Positions 23,370 to 32,727 of a DNA stretch of 36,610 bases are shown one piece after another. The number at the start of each line of letters is the position of its first letter. Positions within the stretch are counted from its first letter, which is position 1. The stretch is from Rikenellaceae bacterium (GTDB lineage: Bacteria; Bacteroidota; Bacteroidia; Bacteroidales; UBA932): positions 1-36,610 of the forward strand of contig CAAGNP010000039.1 in the NCBI GenBank assembly GCA_900771335.1, in the 5' to 3' direction. Under the pieces are notes generated by a model, which was given only the letters and a program-made list of their open reading frames with translations, did not search any database and was not told the DNA's origin. The translations under genes and the position numbers were made by a program.

Positions 23370-24518
23370 TTATTTAGTTGCCCTTTTAAGTCTTCTGTTA
23401 ATACTTGCATTCACTACATAGTGGTCGATAAGTGGTGCAAATGTGTTCATAAGCAGGATTGCAAGCATCATACCCTCTGGATAACCTGGGTTAAACAGAC
23501 GTACTACCACTGCAAGAGCACCTACCAAGAAACCATAAATCCATTTACCGGTCTCAGTCTGAGCAGAGGTCACAGGGTCGGTAGCCATAAATACGATACC
23601 GAATGCAAAACCACCCATTACCAAGTGATTCCAAGCAGGCATAGCCAAGTATGAACCCTCAGCAGCGAAAGCGTTGCCAAGAAGAGCTACAGCCAAACCG
23701 CCGATAACGCCTGAAACCATAATTTTCCAGCTTGCTACACCTGTCCAGATAAGGATGATGGCACCAAGAAGGATGGCGATAGTAGAAGTTTCACCCACTG
23801 AACCAGGGATAAGACCTACGAACATATCCATAAATGAGTAGCTCAATTCACCTGCTGAAGCTTGTGCAAGTGGAGTTGCACCTGAGAAACCGTCAACAAG
23901 AGCCTCACCTTTACCAGCAGCTGCAACCCAAACTTCGTCACCAGACATTTTGCTAGGATAAGAGAAGAATAGGAATGCACGTGCAATAAGTGCAGGGTTC
24001 CAGATATTCATACCTGTGCCACCGAATACCTCTTTGCCGATAATAACAGCAAAAGCTACTGCAAGTGCAAGGGTCCATAGAGGAACATCTACAGGCATAA
24101 TAAGTGGAATGATCATACCGGATACAAGGTAACCTTCGTTTACCTCATGGCCATTGATCTGAGCTGAAATGAATTCGATACCAAGACCTACGATGTATGA
24201 AACAAGGTATAGAGGGAGAATCTTGAGGAAACCGTACCATACCATTTGCCAGAAGCCCATGTCTGCGCCTACTGCCAAGCTGTGCTGGTAACCGATATTG
24301 TAAACACCGAAGCAGAAAGCAGGAAGAAGGGCCACTACCACTACGATCATAATTCTCTTAAGATCGACGCAGTCCCTTACATGGCTTCCCCTTTTGGTTA
24401 CGGTGTTGGGAACAAATGCAAATGATTCGAATGCATCAAATGTTGAGTGCAGGAATCCAAGTTTGCCACCTTTCTCGAAAGTTGGCTTAATGTTGTCTAT
24501 AAATTTTCTGATATTCAT
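23370..24518 (-). CDS. nqrB: Na+-translocating NADH:quinone reductase subunit B
   Basis: Main membrane subunit of 382 residues, about ten helices, thought to form the sodium path and to hold riboflavin and a covalent FMN. The FMN threonine is Thr215 in DGFSGATPLA. The GGTGMNIWNPALIARAF segment (167-183) and the PGYPEGMMLAILLMN segment near the end are typical. Length is slightly under the usual 410 residues. It starts 13 bases after nqrA. Confidence 0.96.
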   Translation of the reverse strand: MNIRKFIDNIKPTFEKGGKLGFLHSTFDAFESFAFVPNTVTKRGSHVRDCVDLKRIMIVVVVALLPAFCFGVYNIGYQHSLAVGADMGFWQMVWYGFLKILPLYLVSYIVGLGIEFISAQINGHEVNEGYLVSGMIIPLIMPVDVPLWTLALAVAFAVIIGKEVFGGTGMNIWNPALIARAFLFFSYPSKMSGDEVWVAAAGKGEALVDGFSGATPLAQASAGELSYSFMDMFVGLIPGSVGETSTIAILLGAIILIWTGVASWKIMVSGVIGGLAVALLGNAFAAEGSYLAMPAWNHLVMGGFAFGIVFMATDPVTSAQTETGKWIYGFLVGALAVVVRLFNPGYPEGMMLAILLMNTFAPLIDHYVVNASINRRLKRATK

Positions 24519-24531
24519 AATTCCACACTTA

Positions 24532-25917
24532 TTAAGCCATCTCTTTCAACATAATATCAATACCTTTGGTGATGATGGACTGGATGTCTATCTTGGAAGG
24601 ACAGATATATTCGCAAAGTGCGAAGTCCTCCTCTATCACCTCATAAATGCCAAGCTGCTCCATCTTGTCGATGTCCTCTGCGAGGATAGCTTTAAGCAGA
24701 TATACAGGGTAAATGTCCATAGGGAGAACATCGTTGTATGATTTGTTCATAACGAATGCCCTCTCACCACCGTTGTAGTTAGAGTCCATATTGTACTCTT
24801 TCTTAGGTGTCAACCAAGAGAAATAGGTTCTTGAACTACTGAATTTCTTAGGTCTGAAAATCTTGGCCCAACCAAGACCCTCATAGTAGTTGCCTTCGGT
24901 AATCAAAGTCACCTGGTGGTCGAAGAATCCAAGGAAACCCTCAGGTCCGACATTGGTACCGGTAAGGACGTTGCCGCTGATGTAACGTACACCACAACCT
25001 TCCTGATAAGATTGTTTAGGGTCAGTCTCAGCTGAAACGAATTCTGCGATATCCTTCATTGACATACCAGCCACTGCTTTCACATAGCAAGGCTCTGTAG
25101 CACGAGGACCGGTAACAGCCACTGTTCTGCTAAGGTCATAGATACCTTTTGCGAAGAATCTTCCGATAACTGCAAGTAGAGGCAAGTCAACAGTCCATAC
25201 CACTTCACCTTTGTTCACTGGTGAGATGTGATGGATCTGTACACCTACGTTGTCTGCAGGGTGTGGACCGTCAAATACATGGAACTCAACATTTCTAAGT
25301 TTGTGAAGAGGTGTGCTGTTAGCGATCATTCTGCTCAACCCCATGTGTACACCACCTTTGGTAAGTTTGCCAAGTGCATTAACTGCCAATTGGATGTTTT
25401 CAAACTCATCTTTAAGGGCGTAGTCATAATCAGGAGCAGCTGGAACTGAACTGAAACCAGACACAAAAATAGCCTTAGGCTCTACATCCGGATTTGGTGT
25501 AATACCATAAGGGCGCTGTTTGATACATGCCCACAATCCGCTCTTCTTCAAAGCTTCAATGATTTTCTCACGATTGAGATCCTCAACTTTTGGAAGGTCA
25601 TACTTGATATACTCGATTTGAGCATCACATTTGATACGAATCTCCAAAAGTTTTCTCTTTTCACCCCTTACGATCTCGCTGACAGTACCACTGACAGGAG
25701 AAGCAAAGATGATCTCAGGGTTGAACTTGTCTGCATAAACAGGGGTACCTGCTTTAACTGCATCACCCTCTCTAACGAGCAAGCGTGGAGTCAAGTTCTT
25801 GAAATCGGTAGGTTTTAAAGCTATAACTTCGGAGATTACACTCTTTTTAACTACAGGCTGTGGTGCCCCAACCATTGGGACATTCAAGCCTTTCTTTAAT
25901 TTGATATAATCTGCCAT
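24532..25917 (-). CDS. nqrA: Na+-translocating NADH:quinone reductase subunit A
   Basis: Cytoplasmic peripheral subunit of 461 residues without membrane helices, first gene of the operon. Features include the N-terminal lipoyl-like part (KLKKGLNVPMVGAPQ; PVSGTVSEIVRGEKRKLLEI) and the C-terminal ICPSKIDIQSIITKGID. The six genes nqrA-F give a complete Na+ pump that couples NADH oxidation and quinone reduction to sodium export. The leader of about 35 bases follows a -7 box that faces away from the uvrD promoter. Confidence 0.96.
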   Translation of the reverse strand: MADYIKLKKGLNVPMVGAPQPVVKKSVISEVIALKPTDFKNLTPRLLVREGDAVKAGTPVYADKFNPEIIFASPVSGTVSEIVRGEKRKLLEIRIKCDAQIEYIKYDLPKVEDLNREKIIEALKKSGLWACIKQRPYGITPNPDVEPKAIFVSGFSSVPAAPDYDYALKDEFENIQLAVNALGKLTKGGVHMGLSRMIANSTPLHKLRNVEFHVFDGPHPADNVGVQIHHISPVNKGEVVWTVDLPLLAVIGRFFAKGIYDLSRTVAVTGPRATEPCYVKAVAGMSMKDIAEFVSAETDPKQSYQEGCGVRYISGNVLTGTNVGPEGFLGFFDHQVTLITEGNYYEGLGWAKIFRPKKFSSSRTYFSWLTPKKEYNMDSNYNGGERAFVMNKSYNDVLPMDIYPVYLLKAILAEDIDKMEQLGIYEVIEEDFALCEYICPSKIDIQSIITKGIDIMLKEMA

Positions 25918-25942
25918 TTATACCTATGTTTAAAATAATCTA

Positions 25943-25950
25943 CAAATGTA
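25943..25950 (-). promoter_or_regulatory. -7 box of the nqr operon
   Basis: On the minus strand TACATTTG (25950-25943) matches TAnnTTTG, about 26 bases ahead of the nqrA ATG. No clear -33 TTTG was found. It is back-to-back with the promoter of the helicase gene. Confidence 0.5.
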
Positions 25951-25960
25951 GAAATTATTG

Positions 25961-25991
25961 TTGAATAATGGGCGAAAAAAAGGTAGTTTTG
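25961..25991 (+). promoter_or_regulatory. Promoter of the UvrD/PcrA helicase gene
   Basis: TTG (25961-25963), 20 bases, then TAGTTTTG (25984-25991). Transcription should start near 25995, so the translation start must lie at or after 26000 and the ATG at 25958 cannot be used from this promoter. Confidence 0.6.
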
Positions 25992-25999
25992 CACCAATT

Positions 26000-28351
26000 A
26001 TGGGAAGAGATAGTAAAATAGATTTCGAAAGTCTGAATAGTGCGCAGAGAAGTGCTGTTGAATGTACTGAGGGGCCGTCTCTCATAATAGCGGGAGCAGG
26101 CTCGGGGAAGACCAAAGTGTTGACATACAAGATAGCTTACCTTCTGGAGAGGGGGGTACAGCCCGGGAAGATATTGGCATTGACCTTTACAAACAAGGCC
26201 TCGAAGGAGATGAAGGAGCGTATTGCCGCTTTGGTGGGCAAGGATAAGAGCGTAAGGCTCTGGATGGGTACATTCCACTCCATTTTTATCCGTTTCCTGA
26301 GGCAGTATGCAGATAAGATCGGCTACCCCTCTTCGTTTACAGTGTACGATACATCAGACTCCAAGAGTGCCATAAGGGCCTGCATAAAAGAGCTGGAGCT
26401 CGATGAAAAGGTCTATAAGCCATCAGATGTCCTCTCAAGAATATCATATGCGAAGAACAATCTGGTGACCGCTACCGCATATATGAACAATGCGGTGGCC
26501 ATCCAGAATGACATGGCTGCCAAGAAGGGGCGCATCTGCGACATCTACCTCCGCTATGCCCAGAAATGCAAGGCTTCGGGTGTAATGGATTTCGACGATA
26601 TTCTATTGAATATGAATATTTTGCTGAGGGATCATCCCGATGTGTGCGAGGAGCTTTCAAACAGTTTCAGATATATCCTTGTAGATGAGTATCAGGATAC
26701 CAATTACGCCCAATATCTGATAGTTAAGAAGCTCTCTGCGCAGCACCGCAATATCTCTGTGGTGGGTGACGATTCCCAGAGTATCTACGGATTCCGTGGG
26801 GCAAGGATCCAGAATATCCTCAATTTCCGGAAGGACTACCCCGATTCGAAGGAGTTCAAGCTCGAGCAGAACTACCGCTCTACCCGCACCATCGTCGATG
26901 CAGCGAACTCTGTCATTGCGAAGAACCGCAACAGGCTCCCCAAAACATGCTTCTCGCAAGGGGCTGCCGGGGAGAAAATAGAGGTGATTAAGGCCTTCAC
27001 TGACCAGGAGGAGGGCTCATTGGTAGCCGCTTCCATTGCGAAGCGTATCTATTCGGATAAAGTTTCGTACGACAGCTTCGCGATTCTGTACAGGACCAAT
27101 GCGCAGTCGCGTGTCATTGAGGAGATGCTCAGAAAAAGGAATCTCCCTTATAAAATATATGCAGGGCACTCGTTCTATGAGAGGGCAGAGGTGAAGGATC
27201 TCCTTGCATACTTCAGGCTTCTGGTCAATCCGGGGGACGATGAGGCCTTCCGCAGGGCAATAAATACCCCTGCAAGGGGAATTGGGGAGACTTCCCTCAA
27301 ATATCTTGCGGATACCGCAAAAGCCGAGGGTACATCTCTCTGGGGGGCATTGTTCTCAGAGAAATGTGAGCAGTACGGTCTCAAGGCAGCTGCCCTGAAC
27401 AAGATGAGGGGCTTTGCCAATATGATCCATGCTGTCCGTCAGAAGGTGGAGAGTCACGATGCCTACAGCGTGGCGGTTGAGATTGTAAATGCCTCGGGAA
27501 TTATAGCGGCATACAAACAGGAAAATACCATCGAGTCTCTGGCCCGTGTGGAAAATATAGAGGAGCTTATCAATAGTGTGCATGAGTTCGTGGAGGAGCA
27601 GATGGCTGCCGCAGAGGAGCTGGGTCAGGAGGGTGTTCTCGTTACGTTGGGGTCTTATCTGGAAAATGTAGCACTTATTTCAGACCTGGAGATCTCCGAG
27701 GACAAGAAGGATGATGGCAACAGGATAAGCCTGATGACAGTCCATTCATCCAAAGGTCTTGAGTTCCCTTATGTCTATATAATAGGTATGGAGGAGAATC
27801 TTTTCCCATCTGTGGGGGCGGTCAGCGAGGCAGATGTGGAGGAGGAGAGGAGGCTTTTCTATGTAGCTATGACCCGTGCGGAGAAAGGGCTTGCTGTCTC
27901 ATATGCCGGTTCCCGTTTCAAATGGGGACAACATACTTCGAGTCCACCGAGCAGATTTTTGAAAGAGATAGACCCTCAGTTCCTTGACAGGAGGATAGAG
28001 GAGGAGAAAACTCTCCCCAAAATGGGAGGTTTTGATGATGATGATGCCTGGGGCAATATGTCCGGGCTTCGCAATAGGACATTTATAAGGAGACCTGAGC
28101 CAAAACCTGCAGAGAGGGTGGCGACTCCCCGTCCTGCCATGTCCAGACCCATCAGGGAGGCGGACCCTAATTTTGTGGCTGATCCCGTCTCATCACTGAA
28201 GGCAGGACAGAGAGTGGAGCATGAGAGGTTTGGTTACGGCGTTATATTGTCAATAGAGGGCGCAGCACCCAATACCAAGGCAATAGTGAGATTTGAAGTG
28301 GGAGGAGAGAAAACCTTGTTGCTGAAGTTTGCAAAATTGAAAATATGCTAG
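26000..28351 (+). CDS. UvrD/PcrA-type superfamily 1 DNA helicase
   Basis: A 783-residue 3'-5' DNA helicase used in repair and in removing proteins from DNA. Motifs: Q motif LNSAQRSAV (12-20), Walker A AGAGSGKT (31-38), motif II LVDEYQDTN, motif III VGDDSQSIYGFRGA, motif IV-type LEQNYRSTRTI, motif V LMTVHSSKGLEFPYV and motif VI LFYVAMTRAEKGLAVSY. A C-terminal Tudor-like domain, as in PcrA, is seen after about 725 (GQRVEHERFGYGVILSI). The frame extends to 25958, but the promoter at 25961-25991 overlaps that extension, so the start is put at 26000. It is monocistronic, ending at the hairpin at 28417. UvrD and PcrA cannot be separated by eye. Confidence 0.93.
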   Translation: MGRDSKIDFESLNSAQRSAVECTEGPSLIIAGAGSGKTKVLTYKIAYLLERGVQPGKILALTFTNKASKEMKERIAALVGKDKSVRLWMGTFHSIFIRFLRQYADKIGYPSSFTVYDTSDSKSAIRACIKELELDEKVYKPSDVLSRISYAKNNLVTATAYMNNAVAIQNDMAAKKGRICDIYLRYAQKCKASGVMDFDDILLNMNILLRDHPDVCEELSNSFRYILVDEYQDTNYAQYLIVKKLSAQHRNISVVGDDSQSIYGFRGARIQNILNFRKDYPDSKEFKLEQNYRSTRTIVDAANSVIAKNRNRLPKTCFSQGAAGEKIEVIKAFTDQEEGSLVAASIAKRIYSDKVSYDSFAILYRTNAQSRVIEEMLRKRNLPYKIYAGHSFYERAEVKDLLAYFRLLVNPGDDEAFRRAINTPARGIGETSLKYLADTAKAEGTSLWGALFSEKCEQYGLKAAALNKMRGFANMIHAVRQKVESHDAYSVAVEIVNASGIIAAYKQENTIESLARVENIEELINSVHEFVEEQMAAAEELGQEGVLVTLGSYLENVALISDLEISEDKKDDGNRISLMTVHSSKGLEFPYVYIIGMEENLFPSVGAVSEADVEEERRLFYVAMTRAEKGLAVSYAGSRFKWGQHTSSPPSRFLKEIDPQFLDRRIEEEKTLPKMGGFDDDDAWGNMSGLRNRTFIRRPEPKPAERVATPRPAMSRPIREADPNFVADPVSSLKAGQRVEHERFGYGVILSIEGAAPNTKAIVRFEVGGEKTLLLKFAKLKIC

Positions 28352-28416
28352 ATATGGCATGAAAATTGTAATATCTTACTGTGAAGTTTTTCATAGTTTA
28401 AGTTTAGGTTAAGTAG

Positions 28417-28458
28417 TGGGCCGGCTCCATCTGATGGGGTTGGCCCATGAATTTTTAC
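28417..28458 (+). terminator. Terminator of the helicase gene
   Basis: TGGGCCGGCTCCAT (28417-28430) pairs with ATGGGGTTGGCCCA (28434-28447) over 14 positions with three G-U pairs, loop CTG, followed by TGAATTTTTACTT. The rest of the 28352-28575 gap holds only the promoter region of the next operon. Confidence 0.7.
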
Positions 28459-28497
28459 TTGTTGTCTGATAATTATAGTTGTATTACTTTTTTACAG

Positions 28498-28505
28498 TAT
28501 ATTTG
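28498..28505 (+). promoter_or_regulatory. -7 box of the RND-CsgG operon
   Basis: TATATTTG at 28498-28505 matches TAnnTTTG. A TTG at 28479-28481 is a weak, slightly close -33 candidate. Transcription near 28509 leaves an AT-rich leader of about 66 bases before the ATG at 28576, longer than other leaders here. Confidence 0.5.
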
Positions 28506-28575
28506 CAGCTTGTTTACATAATATATACAGTAAATTAAGAGTAAATTCATCTTATAAAGACAATATTTAGTAACT

Positions 28576-29607
28576 ATGAGAAAGATATCAAAATTGCTCT
28601 TGTTGGTTTTGCCTCTTTTAGTCTCTTGTAAGGAGGGGGCCAGAAAGAAAGAGTCTGTAAAAACTCCAATTACCGTTAACGTTATCCATGTCGATGAGAT
28701 CCAGAATGCCCTCGAGGACAATTATGTAGGAGAGATAGTGGCATCTGAGTCGGTTTTGATCTCAGCAAAACACATTGGTACAATGGAAACCATCAATGTC
28801 CGTCAGGGAAGTGTTGTGAAAAAGGGTGAAGTGCTTGGTCATATCGACTCCAAGAACACCAAAAGTTCCTATGAAATCTCACAGGCAACACTCCGACAAG
28901 CTGAGGACGGTTATGAGAGGGTAAAGAAAGTTCACGCTACAGGTACTGTTGCAGATGTCAAACTGATTGAGATCGAAACTGCTGTTGCCAAAGCCAGGGC
29001 AATGGCTGCTGCATCTGCAGAGTCATTGGAGGAGTGCAATGTGAAAGCCCCTTTTGCCGGTACCGTCAGCAATGTATTTATTGAAAAAGGTGTGGATGTA
29101 AGTTTGGGTACACCCCTTTTCAAAATTGTGGACATCTCTACAATAGAGGTAAAAATTTATGTTCCGGAATCTGAAATTGGAAGTATCAAGTTGGGTAAAA
29201 AGGCGAGAGTGGAGATTCCAGCATTGAACCTTACCGATGTTGAAGCCCAAATGGTATCAAAAGGTGTAGTTGCCACCACCTTGTCGCACACTTACGAATG
29301 TGTGTTGAAAATAACCACCCCTGTAAAGGATCTTATGCCAGGTATGGTATGTAAAGTCCTCATGATGCAGGACAATGCCGAGCCATCAATCATTGTCCCT
29401 GCTTCTGCAGTTGAAACAGGTTCAAACGGAAGGTATGTATGGCTTGTCAAAGATGTTATTGTTGCCAAGCAGAATGTGACTATAGGTGGATACAAAGGCA
29501 AAGGTGTAGTTATCACCTCAGGACTTAAGGCTGGAGATGCAGTTATAGTTGAGGGTGCAGCAAAAGTGAGCACCGGAATGGAAGTAAAAGTCAGTAACTC
29601 CAAATAA
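28576..29607 (+). CDS. RND efflux periplasmic adaptor lipoprotein (membrane fusion protein)
   Basis: Adaptor subunit that bridges the inner-membrane permease and the outer-membrane channel. The 343-residue protein has a lipoprotein signal (LLVSC, Cys18). It is followed by the biotinyl-lipoyl halves (ISAKHIGTMETINVRQGSVVKKGEVLGHI and VKAPFAGTVSNVFIEKGVDVSLG) around one short helical hairpin, then beta-barrel and membrane-proximal domains ending near VEGAAKVSTGMEVKV. The coiled-coil hairpin is of ordinary adaptor length. It opens a seven-gene run and the permease gene starts eight bases after it. Confidence 0.93.
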   Translation: MRKISKLLLLVLPLLVSCKEGARKKESVKTPITVNVIHVDEIQNALEDNYVGEIVASESVLISAKHIGTMETINVRQGSVVKKGEVLGHIDSKNTKSSYEISQATLRQAEDGYERVKKVHATGTVADVKLIEIETAVAKARAMAAASAESLEECNVKAPFAGTVSNVFIEKGVDVSLGTPLFKIVDISTIEVKIYVPESEIGSIKLGKKARVEIPALNLTDVEAQMVSKGVVATTLSHTYECVLKITTPVKDLMPGMVCKVLMMQDNAEPSIIVPASAVETGSNGRYVWLVKDVIVAKQNVTIGGYKGKGVVITSGLKAGDAVIVEGAAKVSTGMEVKVSNSK

Positions 29608-29615
29608 TCTTGCAA

Positions 29616-32600
29616 ATGAACAATAAAGGCAGTTTTGTAAAAGGGGTTATTAACGGCAGGAGTATAATTTACTTCCTTATTGCCATTGTCACCACTTTTG
29701 GTGTATATAGCCTCTTTGAGATCAGTAAAGATGAGCTTCCTACATTTGAAATCAAGGACGGATTGGTGGTAGGTGTCTATCCCGGTGCCACAGCACAGGA
29801 GGTAGAGGAGCAGCTTACAAAACCACTTGAAGAGATCCTTTTCAAATTTCAGGAGGTGAGCAGACAGACTTATTCATATACCCAGGATGGTATATGTTAT
29901 ATATATGTAAGGCTACAGTGCCCTTCAAGGGAAAAAAATACCGTATGGTCGAAGATTAAGCTGAAACTATCTTCATCGAGAATCTTCCTCCCTCCGGGAG
30001 TTTTGACCGTCCAGGTACTTGATGAGTTCGCATCTGTGTCCTCTCTGTTGATAGCCATGGAGTCTTCTGACAAGGGGTACGCGGAGATGGAGAAATATAC
30101 CGATGAGCTTACCACCAGACTGTATGAGATTCCTGAATTGGCCAATGTGAAAGTTTATGGAACCCAGAAAGAGGAGATCGCTGTCAAAATTGACAACGAC
30201 AGACTATCTTCATACGGAGTGAACTCCACATTGATGACATTTGACTACCAGACTGCAGCAATGCAGACCATTAGCGGTAAATTCAAATCAGATTATGTGA
30301 GTGCACCTATCCATATCGAGGGCAAGTTGTCCACTGAAGCGGAGATAGGTGACAGAATTATCTGGTCAGACCCTTCAGGTCATACCCTTCGTCTGAAAGA
30401 TGTGGCTACAGTCGAGAGAAGATATAAAGCCCCAACCTCTTTTGTAGAGTACAACGGTAGGACAGCCCTTATCGTATCGGTAGAGATGAGGAGCGGAAAC
30501 AACATTGTCGCATTCGGCAAATCGGTGGATAAGGTATTGGCCTCTTTCCAGGAGGAGTTGCCGGACAGTGTCAATATGTCCATCATCAGTAACCAGCCAA
30601 AGATTGTGGACACTTCGGTGTGGTCATTTATCAGGGACCTTGTCATCTCCATGATTGTGGTTATCCTTGTCATGTTGATGTTGTTCCCATTGAAGTCTGC
30701 ATTGATAGCGAGTACCAGTGTCCCTATCTGTATCGCAGGAACCATCGCTACAATGTTCCTTTTGGGTATGAACCTGAATACCGTGACACTGGCGGCATTG
30801 ATTGTGGTGCTCGGTATGATTGTGGATGACTCCGTGATCACTATGGACGGCTATATGGATAACCTCGGCAAAGGGTTGAAGAGGGTAGAGGCTGCAAGTC
30901 AGAGTATGAAAGAGCTGATGATGCCTATGCTGTTGTCTACAGCTTCCATAAGTGTGATGTTCTACCCTATGCTGGGCATTTTGTCAGATTACTTCGCAGA
31001 CTTGGTAAGAATGTTCCCCTGGGTTATCACTATCGCACTGGGCTGCTCTTTCATATTTGCAGTATGTGTAGTTCCATCCCTTGAGGTGCTGTTCATCAAA
31101 CCTGACAAGCTGAATGAGAACAAAAGCAAATTTGCCGTTATCCAGGGCAAATTCTTCGGGGCATTGCAGAATGGTTATGAAAAGCTGCAGAATGTATGTT
31201 TCAATAACCCATTCAAAACCATAATGGTAGGTGTGGCATCTGTCGCTATCGGAGCCTTCCTGTTTACTAAAATCAATATCCAGATGATGCCAATGGCTGT
31301 CAGGGATTGTTTTGCTATCGAGGTGGAGTTGGAACCAAATGCGACACTCAAACATACCAAAGCTGTAACTGACTCCCTTCAGAAGATACTTTTGTCTGAC
31401 AAGAGGGTCAAATCTGTGACAGCTTTTGTGGGTACAGGTGCACCTCGTTTCCATGCTACCTATGGTCCTAAGGTACCGGGTGAGGGTATGGCACAGATGA
31501 TTGTCAATACCATCAATCCTAAAGCTACCGACGCTATCATCAAAGAGTATGAAAAAGCATACGAGTTCCATTTCCCTGAGGCACAAATCAGATTCAAACA
31601 GTTGGATTACCAAGCTGTAACTGCCCCTGTCATGGTTACTTTCAGAGGCGGATCGTCTGAGGAGATGGAGCCATTGGCTATGGAGCTCAAGAGATATATG
31701 ATGACCGAAATGGAGAATACCTTGAAATGGGTTCACAGTGATTGTGACAGAAGTGTTGCGACTGTATCTGTTGACCTTGATCCTGAGGAGTCTTCAAGAC
31801 TTGGTGTGAACAGAGCTCTTCTATCATTGTCTATCGCCAAAACACTTAACGGTCAGACTGTGGCTTCTATCTGGGAGGGTAAGAAGAGTATTCCAATCAA
31901 CTTCTACAATAGTGCCATCAAACCAGATATGACCTATGAAGAGTTGGGTAACCAATTGGTATCCACACCTCTTCCTGGTGTCTCTGTGCCATTGAGACAA
32001 GTGGCTGAAATCTTACCTATCTGGCAGCCTGAAGGTATTGCCCATACAGGTGGAAAGAACTCCATCACAGTGTATGCGGATATGAGAAGCGGATGCAGCC
32101 AGCCAAACTCAGTCAAGACTATCAAGAGGTATGTGGATGAGAATATCAGACCTAATTTGCCTGAAGGTGTCGAGATCCAGTATGCCGGTCTGACTGCTAC
32201 AAATGCAAAAGTGGTTCCTGAGGTGATGATGGTTCTTGTATGTGCCATTATAATCCTCTTCGGCTTCCTTCTATACCACTTCAAGAAGATATTATTGTCT
32301 CTACTTACCATTGTATTGAGCCTTCTATGTCTGTTTGGTGCCACATTCGGACTTTGGATTTTCAATCTTGACTTCAGTATTACTGCTGTGTTGGGTGTGG
32401 TCAGCCTTATCGGTATTGTGGTAAGGAACGGTATCCTGATGTTTGAGTATGCCGAGACCTTGAGATTTGAATTCGGATATGGTGTAAAAGAGGCTGCAGC
32501 AGAGGCTGGCAAGAGAAGGATGAGGCCAATCTTCTTGACCTCTTGCACCACTGCATTGGGTGTGCTCCCTATGATCTTGAGTGGTGATATCCTGTGGATG

Positions 32601-32723
32601 CCAATGGGTGTTGTAATATGCTTCGGTACACTATTGTCGATCGTACTGATAGTGGAGATCATGCCTGTATGTTACTGGCTGATATTCCGCAATGAAAAAA
32701 AGGTGAAACTTATTGAGGACTAA
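29616..32723 (+). CDS. RND family efflux permease (AcrB-like)
   Basis: Proton-driven inner-membrane exporter, 1035 residues, in the size range of AcrB-type pumps. The two-fold RND architecture is clear: helix 1 near 16-34, a large periplasmic loop, helices 2-6, a second loop and helices 8-12. The proton-relay pair is Asp404-Asp405 in GMIVDDSVI. In the second half the AcrB Lys940 position is Arg (about 936) in IVVRNGILMFEY. The start is the ATG at 29616; a TTG two codons earlier is in frame but less likely. Substrate is unknown; drug, bile salt, lipid or peptide are all possible. Confidence 0.93.
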   Translation: MNNKGSFVKGVINGRSIIYFLIAIVTTFGVYSLFEISKDELPTFEIKDGLVVGVYPGATAQEVEEQLTKPLEEILFKFQEVSRQTYSYTQDGICYIYVRLQCPSREKNTVWSKIKLKLSSSRIFLPPGVLTVQVLDEFASVSSLLIAMESSDKGYAEMEKYTDELTTRLYEIPELANVKVYGTQKEEIAVKIDNDRLSSYGVNSTLMTFDYQTAAMQTISGKFKSDYVSAPIHIEGKLSTEAEIGDRIIWSDPSGHTLRLKDVATVERRYKAPTSFVEYNGRTALIVSVEMRSGNNIVAFGKSVDKVLASFQEELPDSVNMSIISNQPKIVDTSVWSFIRDLVISMIVVILVMLMLFPLKSALIASTSVPICIAGTIATMFLLGMNLNTVTLAALIVVLGMIVDDSVITMDGYMDNLGKGLKRVEAASQSMKELMMPMLLSTASISVMFYPMLGILSDYFADLVRMFPWVITIALGCSFIFAVCVVPSLEVLFIKPDKLNENKSKFAVIQGKFFGALQNGYEKLQNVCFNNPFKTIMVGVASVAIGAFLFTKINIQMMPMAVRDCFAIEVELEPNATLKHTKAVTDSLQKILLSDKRVKSVTAFVGTGAPRFHATYGPKVPGEGMAQMIVNTINPKATDAIIKEYEKAYEFHFPEAQIRFKQLDYQAVTAPVMVTFRGGSSEEMEPLAMELKRYMMTEMENTLKWVHSDCDRSVATVSVDLDPEESSRLGVNRALLSLSIAKTLNGQTVASIWEGKKSIPINFYNSAIKPDMTYEELGNQLVSTPLPGVSVPLRQVAEILPIWQPEGIAHTGGKNSITVYADMRSGCSQPNSVKTIKRYVDENIRPNLPEGVEIQYAGLTATNAKVVPEVMMVLVCAIIILFGFLLYHFKKILLSLLTIVLSLLCLFGATFGLWIFNLDFSITAVLGVVSLIGIVVRNGILMFEYAETLRFEFGYGVKEAAAEAGKRRMRPIFLTSCTTALGVLPMILSGDILWMPMGVVICFGTLLSIVLIVEIMPVCYWLIFRNEKKVKLIED

Positions 32724-32727
32724 GCAG

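Noticed and set aside
25940..25951. CTACAAATGTAG as an operator palindrome.
   Set aside because: Only five bases on each side match and the centre is not symmetric; it is accounted for by the nqr -7 box.
25958..25999. A longer N-terminus for the UvrD/PcrA helicase.
   Set aside because: The extension overlaps the apparent promoter and does not resemble helicase N-termini.
30984..32662. Two minus-strand frames of about 250 codons opposite the RND permease.
   Set aside because: They lie fully within the permease gene and show no family motifs.
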